DNA of 64,000 nt, taken from assembly GCA_907165065.1 (NCBI GenBank), contig OU015529.1, forward strand, positions 10,301,554 to 10,365,553, written 5' to 3'. Position 1 is the stretch's first letter, and every line of letters begins with the position of its first letter. This stretch comes from Caprimulgus europaeus (taxonomy: Eukaryota; Chordata; Aves; Caprimulgiformes; Caprimulgidae). Under the pieces are notes generated by a model, which did not search any database, was not told where the DNA came from, and saw only the letters and a program-made list of their open reading frames with translations. Positions 13,058 through 25,967 of the stretch are shown here, in pieces. A program made the translations under genes and the position numbers.

Positions 13058-13873
13058 TGCATGCTTTCGACTCCTTTGAGAAGGATTCATTTGGTTTTAG
13101 CAGCTTTTGCAAGCATTTTGCCTCCTGGATGATTTCTATTTCATTTTAGCTTAACAGTTATTCTCTGCACTTGGTCAGATCCAGTAAACAGTAGTGAAAA
13201 AGCAAACAATCAGGAAAAAAAACCCCCAACAAACCAACAAAAAAAACCCAACAGCACAGGCATATGTTATATTTGACCTGTTTTAACCTCCAGTCCACTC
13301 TGTAAAGCAGAACCAGAGAAGACAGTAACGAAAAGCCGAGCTGCAGCTGAAGTATGGCTCTTGAACTCGCTTCCGAGTGCTTGCTATGAATAATAATTGA
13401 ACAAAAATTTAAAACAAACAAAAACAAAATAAAAACCCTTCAGACTAATATCCCTCTCAGCCTTCAGTTCATTCAAAGCCAGGCCTGGAAAGCATGGAGG
13501 CAATGCCGTCCACATGTGGACCCTTTTGTGGGAAGGACCAAGTCCTCTTGGAAAACTCAACCTCTGGCTCTACCCAGACTAATGATGGAGTCAGAGATGC
13601 GCCGGGGGACAGGGGTGGCATCCCAGAGCATGCTCTGCTGCATGGCCGGGCTCACGTGTGGCCACAGAGGAGCATTCAGCCTGTGCGCTGGGCCAGTACA
13701 CCTCTGTCACACGTGAGTGTGGCTGTGGTATCCTTTCTGCCAGCAGCAGCAAACACGTCTAGAGGTGCTACTTGGTGTGCCCCACCCTGTAACTCCAAGA
13801 TGTACCCAGAGCCCTCACATGCACTAATAGTAGCTACATAATATGCACTTGTAGGAGTCCCTGAATACTCATT

Positions 13874-14440
13874 TCATAGAATGGTTTGGGTTGGAAGGGA
13901 ACTTAAAGATCATCGAATTCCAACCCCCTGCCATCAGCAGGGACATCTTCCACTAGACCAGGGTGCTCAAAGCCTCATCCAACCTGGCCTTGAACACTTC
14001 CAGGGAGGGGCTATCCACAGCTTCTCTGGGCAACCTGTTCCAGTGTCTCATCACCCTCACAGTGAAGAATTTCCTCCTAATATCTAATTTAAACCTAATC
14101 TCTTTCAGTTTAAAGCCATTGCCCCTTGTTCTATCATGACCTGCCCTTGTAAAAAGTCCCTCCCCAGCCTCCCTGTAGCCCCTTCAGGTACTTGAAGGCC
14201 ACTATAAGGTCTCCCTTAAGCCTTCTCTTCTCCAGGCTGAACATCCCCAACCCTCTCAGTCTCATAGGAGAGGTGCTCCAGCCCTCGGATCATCCTCAGG
14301 GCCTCCTCTGGACTTGATCCAGTAGGTCCATGTCCTTCTTATGTTGGGAGACCCAGAACTGGATGCAGTACTGCAGGTCTCATGAGAGTGGAGTAGAGGA
14401 GCAGAATCATCTCCCTTGACCTGCTGGCTATGCTTTTTAT
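13874..14440 (-). mobile_element. CR1 LINE, 5'-truncated 3' end, inserted antisense
   Basis: As printed, the segment begins TCATAGAATGGTTTGGGTTG and continues with GGAAGGGAACTTAAAGATCA. This is the reverse complement of the avian CR1 3' end, which finishes in ATTCTATGA. The sense strand is therefore minus. The rest follows CR1 3' order: the GAAGATGTCCCTGCTGATGG stretch, the GGAACAGGTTGCCCAGAGAA stretch, the GAAATTCTTC block and the GACTTTTTACAAGGGCAGG block. The 5' boundary near 14,440 is where similarity fades, consistent with the usual 5' truncation by target-primed reverse transcription. It is well preserved compared with the other CR1 pieces in the window, so it is the youngest here. No intact reverse-transcriptase frame remains. 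This is the strongest evidence that the DNA is avian. Confidence 0.95.
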
Positions 14441-15937
14441 TATATTTACAGAGGTCATTTGCCTCTGTAAATACAACCAAAAGGCTCATTGTGGTCCGTT
14501 GGGTCAAAATACAACTTTTTTTAAAAGTCCTTAAGCATGGATTTTATCAGTACACCTCAACAGCTCCAACAAACATCCCTCTAATGCACCAGATAAATGG
14601 CACACATCAAAACATCTCTGAGCAACATTGTGAGGACAGCTGCATGCAAGGTCTCATGCAACAGCTGGGCTCGATGCAGCCCTGAGCCCTGCTATCAGCT
14701 GTGGAAATGAAGGGTGTTTTCACCATGGTCACCTCCACCTTCTCTGGGATCCAAATGAAACCAAGCCCACACTAAGCTCCAGTGGTCCAGGTACAAAAGC
14801 ACACGCTGAGTTAAACATCACCACTCCCATCTCACCATGTATTTCTTTTTTTTTTTAATTGCTTTTCCCTACAAGTGGCACCCAGGATTATACGGCTGGC
14901 AGCAGGTTTGAAAACATGGACATGCACACGGGTAGAGTGGGAAAGAGTGGACCTGGCATGTCCCTGCAGCCACTCCCAGCGCGCTCCTGCAGGAGCAGCC
15001 ATCCAGGGAGCTCCCTCCGCTCTGTGCAGCCCTTTCATACAGCGACCTGGGAGAAAGAGATATTTGTGAAAACTGGAAAATGAGCTGGCAAACCCGAGAA
15101 AACCTGGCAAGTGAGCTGAGTTTGGTGTGCTGCCACAGCCCGTTTCTCAATTCTGTCCTTTTTGTGCGTGTGTTGCTTACCATCTCTGACCAGGTCCTTA
15201 GCTACTACCCCTCTAAAACAAATAAACAATTTTATTATGAAATGAGCACTGATATTGCTTTTTCAAGCTAAATTCCACATCAAGGTAGCATGGCTTGCTG
15301 GCTTTTGAAAGCATGAACACACTCCCACTGCCAGCCAGTGCTGCCAGCTTTCTGGTTTTCTACTGGGTCTGGCGGTCTTGGATGTGCTTCCTTCAGCCCC
15401 AAACCTGCAATCCACCAAGCTCAGCTTTCAGGCTGCCTACACCTTCAGTCTCTGAGACAGCACTGAAAACTCTGAAAATAAGGGTTGGTCCCATCGTGCA
15501 GCTCCAAAAGCAATGGGTAAATATAAGGAATGACAAATGCTGTTGTTGTTGCTGCTTTATCAAGAGGAGACTAACTTACATACTATCAAGGAGAAGCAGA
15601 AATTTTTTTGCCTGAACACTGTAATTACGTTTCAGGATCTTGCTGTAGTGCATAAAAGTAGGAGGCTGGAATAAACATACATTGTCCATCCTACCTATTG
15701 GTAAAAGAGATACAAAACCAAAACTGCAAAAAATGTTTTTCTTTGTTTTATGTTTACACATCAGTATTTTAACTCTGCTGAGAATCAAGTAATTCTGTAA
15801 ATATGATGACTCCTATCTGCAGGCAGCCCTAGCAGGACATGAGATGTAATCAAATGGGCATCTCTGGGGACGTTTCCTGCAGCATAAAGAATTTTATCCT
15901 GTCTGAGCACAAATACCACTCTCAGATTTTTTATGTC

Positions 15938-16176
15938 GGAGAGGAGGGGAGAAGAGAAGAGAGGAGAGGAGAGGAGAGGAGAGGAGAGGAGAGGAGAGGA
16001 GAGGAGAGGAGAGGAGAGGAGAGGAGAGGAGAGGAGAGGAGAGGAGAGGAGAGGAGAGGAGAGGAGAGGAGAGGAGAGGAGAGGAGAGGAGAGAAGAGGA
16101 GAGGAGAGGAGAGGAGAGGAGAGGAGAGGAGAGGAGAGGAGAGGAGAGGAGAGGAGAGGAGAGGAGAGGAGAGGAG
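15938..16176 (+). repeat. (GGAGA)n pentanucleotide microsatellite, about 43 units
   Basis: The plus strand is almost uninterrupted purine for about 239 bases. The first 20 or so bases are irregular (GAGGGGAGAAGAGAAGA), then the unit GAGGA repeats to the end with one visible interruption, GAGAAGAGGA, at 16,091-16,100. Because five is not a multiple of three and no unit register creates a stop, frames stay open on both strands, giving spurious Glu-Glu-Arg-Arg-Gly or Leu-Leu-Ser-Ser-Pro peptides. Long mirror-symmetric purine tracts of this kind can adopt triplex (H-DNA) structure. Copy number may be affected by assembly. Confidence 0.97.
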
Positions 16177-16962
16177 CATTTTTGCATACAGATTTTTTTA
16201 AATTGGTCCTGCAGATGAGGTGATGCTGGACAACAGCCTTGGCAATGCACTGTAATAACAGGGTTATGGAAAGTGGAGTGGGAGGAGCATATTGTTCACA
16301 TAAACATGTAAAGTGCTCCCATTGACTTCCTGTGAGTTTGAATCCTTTGTTGGTGGCTATAACTACCTGATTTACTCAAGCAGATTAGTAGGATGAAGGA
16401 TTCTGCTTGCCATGGAAGAGTAGAGGAGCATTAAGCCACAAGCAAACCACGAGTTGCAGCAGGAGGACCTAAGAGCAGCCTGCACCACCGAAATGAGCCA
16501 CAATGATTCTATTAAGACAAATATGTCCCCCTCCTCTGCGGAGAAAACCATGTTAGAGCCTAAAAAGCTTTCCAGCAATAACTATACTTCTGTAGTGTTA
16601 TTGCACAACCTCTGCTGTAAAGTCGGGGGGAACCAAAGAGAATACTATAAAGAAGCCGCCTTGAAATGAGAGGAGGGACCCCCTGACAATTGGAGGATTG
16701 CTTAAAATTAATCCCACTACACAAAAACAACTGTTCTGACCAAGCACGTGAGAATTAAGCTCTAACACTGAGGAATAAAAACAGATAGAGAACCAGGTTG
16801 AGAACACAGTTTTTACATAGCTCCACAGATCAAAACCATCTCCTATTGCTTAGAATAACAGTGGCGGTTACTAGGAAGGGATTTTAAAAGAATAGGCCCT
16901 GGAGAGGCCCATAGGAAGAAAAATGGAAGACTGAGGTTCTCAACAGCAGGGTTGAGGATTGG

Positions 16963-16978
16963 AAAAAAAAAAAAAAAA
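16963..16978 (+). repeat. A16 homopolymer
   Basis: Sixteen consecutive A residues. No upstream gene-like sequence that would make it a processed pseudogene tail. Confidence 0.8.
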
Positions 16979-19851
16979 TGACAACATGAACATTTCCAGA
17001 ACCTGCCAGGAAAACTCTATGAGATAGGGTCCTTGCAGCTAAAAGGACTGACAGGAAATGGAAGCTTGGATGACTAATTAAAATTGATGAAAATGAGGCA
17101 AAGATGGATGAGTTCTGTTTCTACTCTTTCAGTAACAGAAGGTGAATACCTCAGTTTTCCCATCTGTAACATGCGTGGGCTAATCACTCTGTGTCAACAG
17201 TGAGGCAGTATGGTATTAGTTCAAAATTGCTGGGAGAGCCTTGGATGCTTGGTGTTGTATGGATTACACTGGATTTATTTCTGGGGCTGCTGCTTCCAGA
17301 GCTGAATCTATGAGCAGATGGGACAGTCCAGCAAAGGGGCCTTCTGACTGTTTCAGCTCCATGCTCTTAACCTCACCTTTACAGGCAGTACTTCCTAAAT
17401 GTAAATGAATGTTTTCCTTTGTCCTAACCAATCTTTCTAGAATTGCCTTCTCCACTGGCTGTTCTGTAACAAAACATGAGTCCACTACTTTTTCTACCCT
17501 CTGTATGTTCTCTCTGCTTCTTCTTTTTCCATCGTATGATCAGGAATTGGCCTATTGTCTTTCAAGCTTATGTGAATTGTTGTTTTTCCCCCTTACACAG
17601 TGGATTCTTATTGTTAATATGTGAGTTATATGATTACCCACAGCTGGAAATTCACTTCTGTAACCATATAACTATTTCCTGTATTTTTAGAAATGGCTTT
17701 TTCCAGCCCCTCTTACATCTAGTCCCAGTAGTACTGGTTTTAAATAGAAACTTATATTTATCTACAAAGTACTGAGTCCTGGCAGCCCTCAAGGGACATA
17801 CAAATCATTCCCCATCTCACATATATGACAGCCCTACAGAGACTGGTTTGCAATGGCAAGAGGGACCTATAGCTTAGCCATTGCTCTTCCATGAATGGGC
17901 ATCACAAGCACATTTGTTCTCTTGGGACACATAACCAACCTGCAACCTACAGCCTGTGCTTAGATGCTCCACTCAGTTACTCTTTAAAGTACACTGCAAA
18001 GAGGTTGCTTGCTGGAAGCTTCTTAGTTGTGTTGAGTGCTGCACAAGATAGGAAGCTCCTTTGCTGTTTTTACAGCTTTCAGCAGCTTTTACTTCTGATT
18101 TTACTCAGAAGGGCTCTTCCAGGTGGCCTGACATGCGTCTATAGGACAGAAACAGATGGTTATTTGTGAAAGATGAGGAGACACTGCTGCATTTGATCTT
18201 AAAGACTAGAAGGAAAGAGAGTGACAAAGAGTGCTAAGACAAAAGTAAAATCTAATGCAACAAAGGCCAAGAGAGTAGATTACAGACTGTATTGGATGTT
18301 TGTCCCTTGTAAGAAATGCAATATGTGATAGAAAGGCGAACATAGTACCAGCACACAACTTCCAATCACTTCCAATCAGAAGGCCTTAAGTTTTTTGATA
18401 AAAATATAACTGAAATAGAGCAGGCTGAGAAAAAGGCCTATTGGTCCTACAGCCAAAAGAATAATGCCTTTTTTAGTATTGTTAATTTGAGATCACACAG
18501 CTGGTTTGTCTCAACTCCATAGCTCCAAAGACAATAACTACAAAGGAAGATGAAAGGTGTGGAGCAAACACATAATATCTCCTTGCCTGACAGGAGACAT
18601 GCTCCTTCTTACCACCTGACAAACTAACCAACACACGGGGCTTAACTTCTCCTGAATTTATGCAAATCTAAATATTCTGAGGTTGCATCTAAATATTACA
18701 ATGAGCAGGGCATGCCTACTGTTACAGAAAACTCTGAAGTAATGTCAGCCCAACTGGTAGGTCTCCACAGCACAACACTGTCTGAATGCATTAACTTGGA
18801 TTTGGGCACATTTAAGTCACGTTTACATGCAAACACAGTTATACTGTTCCTGGATCAAATATTGGTTCATATTGTGGGAGACATCTGCACCTCTGCCCCA
18901 CATTCTGAGCTCTTCTCATTCCAGGGGGATGCGGCGCAGGACACCCTTTGTGCAGAGGCAGCAAGCTGTTGTAAAGCTGAGAGATCACACCCTGATCATC
19001 TGAGTTCTGTTGTGGGATCTTTTCTTTTAGGCCCCTCTTACAAAGACATATAACATGAAAAGGCTCAATTTTCCATAAAGAAATATTTTGCCATACAAGT
19101 GTTCCTGTGAAGACATCATTTCATGACTGCCCCGGTTCAGTTTAGAGAATGCGTGCAGGGAGGAGGGGTTAAAAATACTTAAGAAGAAAGTTTCCCCAGA
19201 ACTACTCCCTGTTGAGTACACAGGGGGGATAAGCTTTGACAGTTTAGTTTTAAACAAGAGATAACATCAAATAGGCCCATGGGACTGGTTCCAATTATCA
19301 ACCCAAACAAAAAGAACAGCTGCACCCAAAAAGGCCTGGGCTTACAGTCGTATTTCATTTTAACCACATTACAAAGAAAAAGTCTCATGATATACAAGGC
19401 TTTCGGGTTTTCTTTTTAAATCCACAATGTATTTAGTAAGTCACCACATCATATGGTATAGGGATGCACAGTCAATTAAGCAGGCATTTCATTAACATTG
19501 CTTTTATACTCACATCAAAATGTCTTAGGTTAATCAAACCATTACATTAGAAGGGAATGCTACAAAAAGGAAATAACTGACAACTCTACCTACAAAACCC
19601 ATGACTTGATGTTGATATTGTTCCTGGTTGCCTGTCAAGGTAAACTATCTTGGGATTGTATTTCCTTGGAGTTTTCGCAATGATAATGAGAACAATTATA
19701 TTTCTCCATCTGGAATCCATTAAATATGATTATGATTACTGACTTTCCTATCCTTATTACTATCTGGATTAGCTAACCCCATTACAAAGACCATGCTCCC
19801 AAAGCTCACTTGCAAATATGGTTATATGATTTCCTGTCATCCAACCAGAGT

Positions 19852-19876
19852 GTCTTTCTCTCTCCCTCTCTCTCAT
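19852..19876 (+). repeat. Short (TC)n pyrimidine tract
   Basis: CT dinucleotides with CCC and TTT interruptions over about 25 bases. Confidence 0.65.
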
Positions 19877-20869
19877 CTTTCTGTTCATGTACCATTTTAC
19901 AAAGTATTTTGCCCTTGTCTCAATTATAAGAACCTTAATAGGTTCAAACTCCCAGGTGACCTGCATTTGCAGGTGTTTAAGGGGGGAAAATTCAGCTGCC
20001 CTATGCGGTAATGACTCTTGCGTTGCCTCAATCAAGCAAATGGCTCTGGCCTGTAACTCGCAGGTGGTACAGGGTGAAAACTTAAACATCCTGGCCATTT
20101 ATTTCAGGCTGAATATGTAAAGATTAAGTAAGGACTATTAAGAAAGATGTTATTACGGAGAAGGAAGAAGACAGAGGTTTTGTACTATAAACTGAGCTCT
20201 CTTCTCAACTCAGAAAGCTGAATTATTGGCTTAAGGCTTTCCAGAGTCTCTAGTTCTCATTCTGTGCTTGTTTGCACTATTAGAAAATGCAGAGCATTCC
20301 ACTACTTTAATTGAAGTTGCTCCAAATTTATACCAGTATAATAAGGATCAGAATGTATCTTTATTTATCTGGAGAATTTCTTATGAATATTCATTAAGGA
20401 GTCTGTTAAAAGCAGAAATGTTGTTGGGTAAGTGTCAATTCACAGCATTTTGGTGATTTTGGTTTCACCAGATTTGGATTTGGTTTTACCAGATTTATCT
20501 CAAAGTTTGTGTGTCTTCAGCTGCAAAGTTTAATGTGACTCTTTGTAAATGAAAGTATCTGTAATAGCAATAAGATACACCAGAACTGTATACTCATCTT
20601 TGCTCCTTGACACCTGACAAGTGTCTTTGGGTCAAAGCTGCAATGGTTTCCTGTAGAGCTCTACACGAAATTATTTCACAAGCTCTTACTTCACTTATGC
20701 CCATGGATCCATACTTTTTCCTCAATTAGTTCTTCTGTTGTACATCAACCCTCATCTACTGATTTGAGCAGTAATTTAGAGGTTCATTGATGCATTATAG
20801 CTTTGCACAGCCAGTTCAGAACTTTCAAACTGTTTGCTTTGTGCTTTGATTATGCATTCATTTTGACTT

Positions 20870-21135
20870 GAAAAAGGATTATATAATAATAAGCAGCATT
20901 TTTACTGAAGCCAGTTGTAGCTGTTTCTATCTGTAATGATTGTTTAATGACTATTTAAGATGTGCTGCCTGGGGGTGTCTAATCAGCCAGTTTTTATTAG
21001 CTTTCAGTGAATTCATAAAGTGATACCTAATCAGCTGTAAAACTTCAGTATTGAGCAAGACAGAGTCTCATGTAGGGAAAATACGAAGGTCAAATATTAT
21101 TAATTTCCTTTACTAATTATTATTGTGGGCATTTA
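20870..21135. promoter_or_regulatory. Candidate conserved noncoding block
   Basis: AT-rich, non-repetitive sequence dense in homeodomain/POU-like words: TGTTTAATGACTATTTAA, TCTAATCAGC (used twice in slightly different form, CTAATCAGC at about 20,979 and 21,028), and TTACTAATTATTATTG near 21,112. No repeat signature and no credible coding frame. Enhancer status is inference and needs cross-species alignment. Confidence 0.25.
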
Positions 21136-23582
21136 TAAGGCAGTTATTGTCATGACACCCAGGAAAAAGACACATCAGAAAAAAATAATATTTTTCTGGC
21201 CTACATTTTCTTCATTAAACCATGGGAAATTTGATTTAATTACAAATTTCTTGAAGTCAATGGAGAAAACCACCTTGGTGAGTCCCCTGTCTTTGGATCA
21301 GGTTCATGGTGAGAACGGCTGTTCACACTTTGCTACTCTTGAATCCATTTCAGCTGCTCTCTATTCACAGCCACTTTTAGTTGTTTTTCTTACTGCACCA
21401 TTGTAGAAGTAGTGCCTTCATTGCATATTTGGGGATGAACTGTGAGGGGAATTTGGGAACCACGTGTCTTGGGGAAACACGGTAGGTGACCTAAAACATC
21501 ACATACATGTTTCTCCCATTTTTTTTCTTTAAGGAGTCAGATAATTTTTAATTACTGCAGTCTAATGAATCCTTTCTACTCACCAGCTGGGCACCAGCAA
21601 CTGACTGTTTTTGCTGTTTGTCCATTGTAAGTATAAGCTGAGAGGTGTTTGCTTAAAACTGACTGAAAGATGTTTGCTCTGATTCTGATCTCATGTTTGT
21701 GACCAGCTAAGGACATACACATGCCACATCCCACAGCTCTGCTGACATACAGTTGTTCATTAATCTGCAGTAATATGGTCATGTTTTAAGAATCCTAATC
21801 TCATAACTGTGGCTACCACTAATTTGCTGTGGTTGCACTGAAATCTATCAAGTACCACCAGTATAGAATTTATATTAAAAAGTAAAAGCTTCTTAATTAA
21901 ATCTCCTTTACTGTTCTAATTAAATATTCAAGTTGTCTGGTGACTTATTTCCAAGTGCCAGCAACTCATATCTTCTTCACTGTTTAAAACCTCCTTTTCT
22001 GTTTCTATCTCATTTCTGTCCAGATCCTTCTGTTCTTGCTAATTTCCTTGCTAATGATAAATTTGCAAGGCCACAGCAAGTTACCCAACACAAGCGCTAT
22101 CCATAGCAGTAGGAACATCCATATTGATGGGCTAGCAGAACCAGAGTTGCCAAGTAGATATCTGGCCTAACTGAAACTACCACTGAACCATTGGTTGGCC
22201 TTCATATTGTTTCCTACTCATGGAAAAACATCTTACAGCAACATAGACACCTCAAATCTAACACTCATGAGGAATTTGCAATGTGAAAGACATCCTTATC
22301 TCTTCCATGATGTGGGCTTGATTCAACAAAGCATTTGGGCTGTTACTTTTCTTCATGTACTGAAGTGCCTGGAAGAATGGTAGCTTCCATGATCACAACA
22401 CTGGCTATAACAGGACATGAGCACACTTCACACCCTCCAAGATCAACTTATCATCAATTTGACATGAAAAAATGAAAGTTTTCTCATGTCCTTATAGGCA
22501 GGTCAACTTGCAAACACATGCTCTTGGAGTAAGCCAAATCTACCCTGCAAAATCCTATCAGAAGTTACATGTAAAGTTTTTATGAGATGAACTATGAACT
22601 TTTAAAAGTCTGGAATCTTTAGCAATTGCTTATTGCCTGCAGGATAGATGCAGTTAGTATAGTGCCTTGTGGGCATGCCCTTAGCTGCAATCCTTATTGA
22701 TGTTCCTTTGCTACTGCTTTCAAAACTGTTAAAATTCCTTCGCTCAAGTGTTCTTAGCACTTATGTTGATAGGGAATACTTCAAAGGATACATCTTTACT
22801 TTATCAAATCTGCTCTAATTTTGTCGATGGAATCAAAGGGGTTCATTTTAAGTCTAGTCAAGTTTGCCGACTGTCCTAAGCTCAAGAAATCAATTCCATG
22901 TTGCCATGTAATCAACCTAAATGAGAAGCCTGAAACACAACAGGGCAAACTTCTCTTTGGTGAAACTATATTTGTTTCAGCACATTTACACTGAAAATAA
23001 TTTTGGCCCACTGTTCTTGCTCCTACACTTTCTCTATTTCTTCCATTCTTCCTAAAGCTTCCCAGCTCCATGACTGTACTAATGAGTAGCTGACACATCA
23101 GTCCCCAAACATAGCTCTCAACAGTATCTGTTGAAAGTACAGCACCATGTACTTGCTTCTCTTTCTCACAGAAGTCTCCTCTGGCACAAAGAACTTACTG
23201 GGTGTTCTCACGCCGTCATTACAGCAGTAAGGTATGTAATGAGGGTCCGTGCACTTGGCAAGCTTTCATGAACAAGTAGCAAAAGTCAAAACAGGAGTTT
23301 TACAGATGAAGTCCTGGGCATTAACCTCTACCCACTGTGGCAAACAAAACGCTTTTTTTCTCTTAACAAATTAAATACAATTATAAATCTTAGGTCAGTG
23401 CTACTGAGTTTTCCCTTATGTCATGTTTGGTGTCACACTTAGCTGTGCTTCTAGTTGAAGCTTTAGTCTGAGTTATTAATTCTATAGTCACGATACCAAA
23501 GGGAATTTTTTTGTTTGTTTTGGGTTTTGTTTTGGTTTTTGTGGGGTTTTTTTGTCTTGTAAAATAATTATAGAGATAGTCT

Positions 23583-23621
23583 GAACGAAAGGAAGTGAAC
23601 GAAAGTGAACAAAAGGAAGAT
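23583..23621 (+). promoter_or_regulatory. Direct repeat with ETS/IRF-like motifs
   Basis: GAACGAAA is followed by GGAAGT, then GAACGAAAGT, then GAACAAAAGGAAG. The unit GAAC(G/A)AAA occurs three times in 39 bases. The arrangement GGAAGTGAACGAAAGTGAA resembles ETS-IRF composite and ISRE-type (GAAANNGAA) sites. The repeat is visible. The binding is an inference from motif resemblance. Confidence 0.25.
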
Positions 23622-25935
23622 ATCTAAACACACTAAACAATTTCTGCAGGAAAAAATTATGCAAAACCTGGAAAGCTATGAGTAAGGTGCTTATCCTCAT
23701 TTGGGACCAGACCAAGTTTGCAGAACAGAAATTACATAGAAGGGTTATAAAAAAAAAAAAATCTTCATTCTTACCCTAGTTGCATGAATAGACCTTTAAA
23801 AATTATTCTTACCATGATGTGGAACTTGGCCTACTTCAAACTTTATGAATCACAAGATCAGTTTGGTTTTGTTCTTTTTGAAAATCTCTCAAATGTAGGC
23901 TCAGCTCTCAGTCTTCAGAACCACTTTAGGGTCCTCTGCAATACCTCTTGCACCAGACTGAAGATTATTACCCTCTTGGGAAGCTTGTCTCTCACAAGCT
24001 ATCCAAAATCAATGTAGATTCAAAGATGTAAAATATGTGGCAGAACTATTATATGATTTCCATTAAGAATTCCTACAGATGCAAGCAAAACCCAACCTAC
24101 TAGTGTTCTTACCTTTTTGGTAGTAATGAAATGAAAGCCCGACCATGATGCAGGCAATGGTCAAAGTCATGTTGACTTCAGCAAGGTTTCAATATGAAAG
24201 AAGATATATGCCATGAAGATTTTTATGTTTACTTTGTCTTCTACTTACATCTTTTGACAAGGAACTGACTTTGAATGTGTCCTGGAACCTAAAAGAGATG
24301 ACAAAGCAAAGTCAAGATGTCTACAGCCACTTACATTGGCTCTAACACACTGCTTTTTGAGTGAAGAAAGTTCATGTGTCTCATTGCCTTAAAGTTGTGG
24401 TGAAGTCTCTGCAAAAGGCCAAACAAAAAAAAATGTTTAAAGTACATACACAAATACATAAACATATATACAAAGAAGAGTTGCAACATAGCTTAAATAT
24501 CACTTCCTTTGCCTTGTGCTTCCAGTAGCCTGGCTAATGACCTTCAGTACAGAAAATGTTTGTTTACGTGGAGTTTAGGCTGCATGAGGCTGGATTGCAG
24601 AACAGAAACTGTGTGTGTTTGTGAATATATACATACAATTCCATGGTTTTGTTCTATTTAAACACACCGATGCCCCATCTTCTGCCTGTGCATCAAAAGA
24701 CAGCCACTGAAGTAGATGACTATAGATTAACTTTGCCACATTAACACCACATCCAGAGAGGACAGTAGCTGAAGTGGTGTGTATGTCCAGCTATGCAAAC
24801 ATATATGAATACTCCAGTATATAGAGTATATGGATATTTGTGGTTATCAATCCATAAAGCACCTCTGTGCTTGCGTGGAGAAATTTCTACATGAAAGGAC
24901 ACACTCATGGCTACCTATACAGTGCGCATAGGTACATAAGCAGTCACTGACAACTAGAGGAGTGTACAAAGTGAGTGTGTACACGCCAATTAGGCTGACA
25001 ACTCCCGTGCTGATGAGACACGGCTCTGAATCCTGTGATCTCAAAGAGGCAGCAGTGAGAAGCAGAGTGGCTGGATCCACACTGCCGTGTGGGAGACAGG
25101 CAGCAGGCAAAGAGGGAGCATCGGGGTGATTGACACAGAAGCATTGTGCTACTCTGTGAGCCTTTGTTGTGTGCCTACATGGTCTCATTTGTTTTTCTTG
25201 GCACTCCCCACAATTAATTTAGTAGCAGCACCACTTGAAGAGACTGTGGCATCTGGTGGGGAGGGAAGGAGGAGATCCGTTCAAAATAACAGCTACTTTT
25301 AAAAAGAAAAGTTCTCTCAATATTTGGGTTGTCACCACATTTTACAAATGCTTCTGTGTTTCATACAAGTAAGAAGGTGAAGTGATTTTCACCTCTGTCC
25401 ATGTGGTGATGAGAGCAAGCAAGCAGTGACCCTGTTGTTAAATGGGCCCATTTCCAGAGTTTAGAAGGACTCTCATTTGATATTCCCAACAAGGGATATT
25501 TCTCTTTATTAACCTTTACATTAAGTTTGTGCAATTCCTGAGTGCTTTTCTGCAGACATTCCCTTACAATTCTTTCTTCCCTTTTGAAATGGGAGTGCAG
25601 ACTGACCCCAGTGCCAATGCAGGCACGATGCCCCCTACATCCCACACCTGCTGCAGAACTCCATCCTCCTGGGGCATGCAGAGGGAGGGCTGCCCTTCCA
25701 AAGGGTTAAAGCATTTTTGAATACAGATTCGTATCTTGGGCACAAAAAACAGCACGTCGGGATGAACAAGAAAAAAAAAGATCCTGTTTAGTTTCAGTGT
25801 GTGACATTTGCCTGGGGGAAGAAAGTGCAGAGCTCATTGGAAATCCTATTGTTGAAACTCTGACCAGTCAGTTATAAAGTGTCATGATTTAATATGCCAG
25901 AGTTGTTTCCATTTTCAGGGTCAATCACTCCATCC

Positions 25936-25967
25936 GTGTGTGTGTGTGTGTGTGTGTGCGTGTGTGG
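25936..25967 (+). repeat. (GT)n microsatellite
   Basis: About 16 GT units with one GC interruption. Confidence 0.9.

Larger units (their letters stand above)
1..13873. other. Intergenic DNA, no gene recognised
   Basis: No open frame here has a recognisable protein family. Frames are short, lie on both strands and overlap each other. The sequence is mostly AT-rich and unique, with a GC-richer island at about 5,950-6,700, a purine tract at 7,882-7,957, an inverted repeat at 7,267-7,304 and AT-rich blocks near 8.4-8.5, 12.0-12.1 and 12.8-13.15 kb that look like possible regulatory elements. Non-coding RNA exons cannot be excluded from sequence alone. Confidence 0.65.

Noticed and set aside
15938..16176. 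CRISPR-like array
   Set aside because: Units are five bases with no spacers, and the genome is vertebrate.
15839..16250. Open frames of up to 120 codons on both strands with Glu/Arg/Gly or Leu/Ser/Pro repeats
   Set aside because: They are wholly produced by the GGAGA pentamer array, which has no stop codon in any frame.
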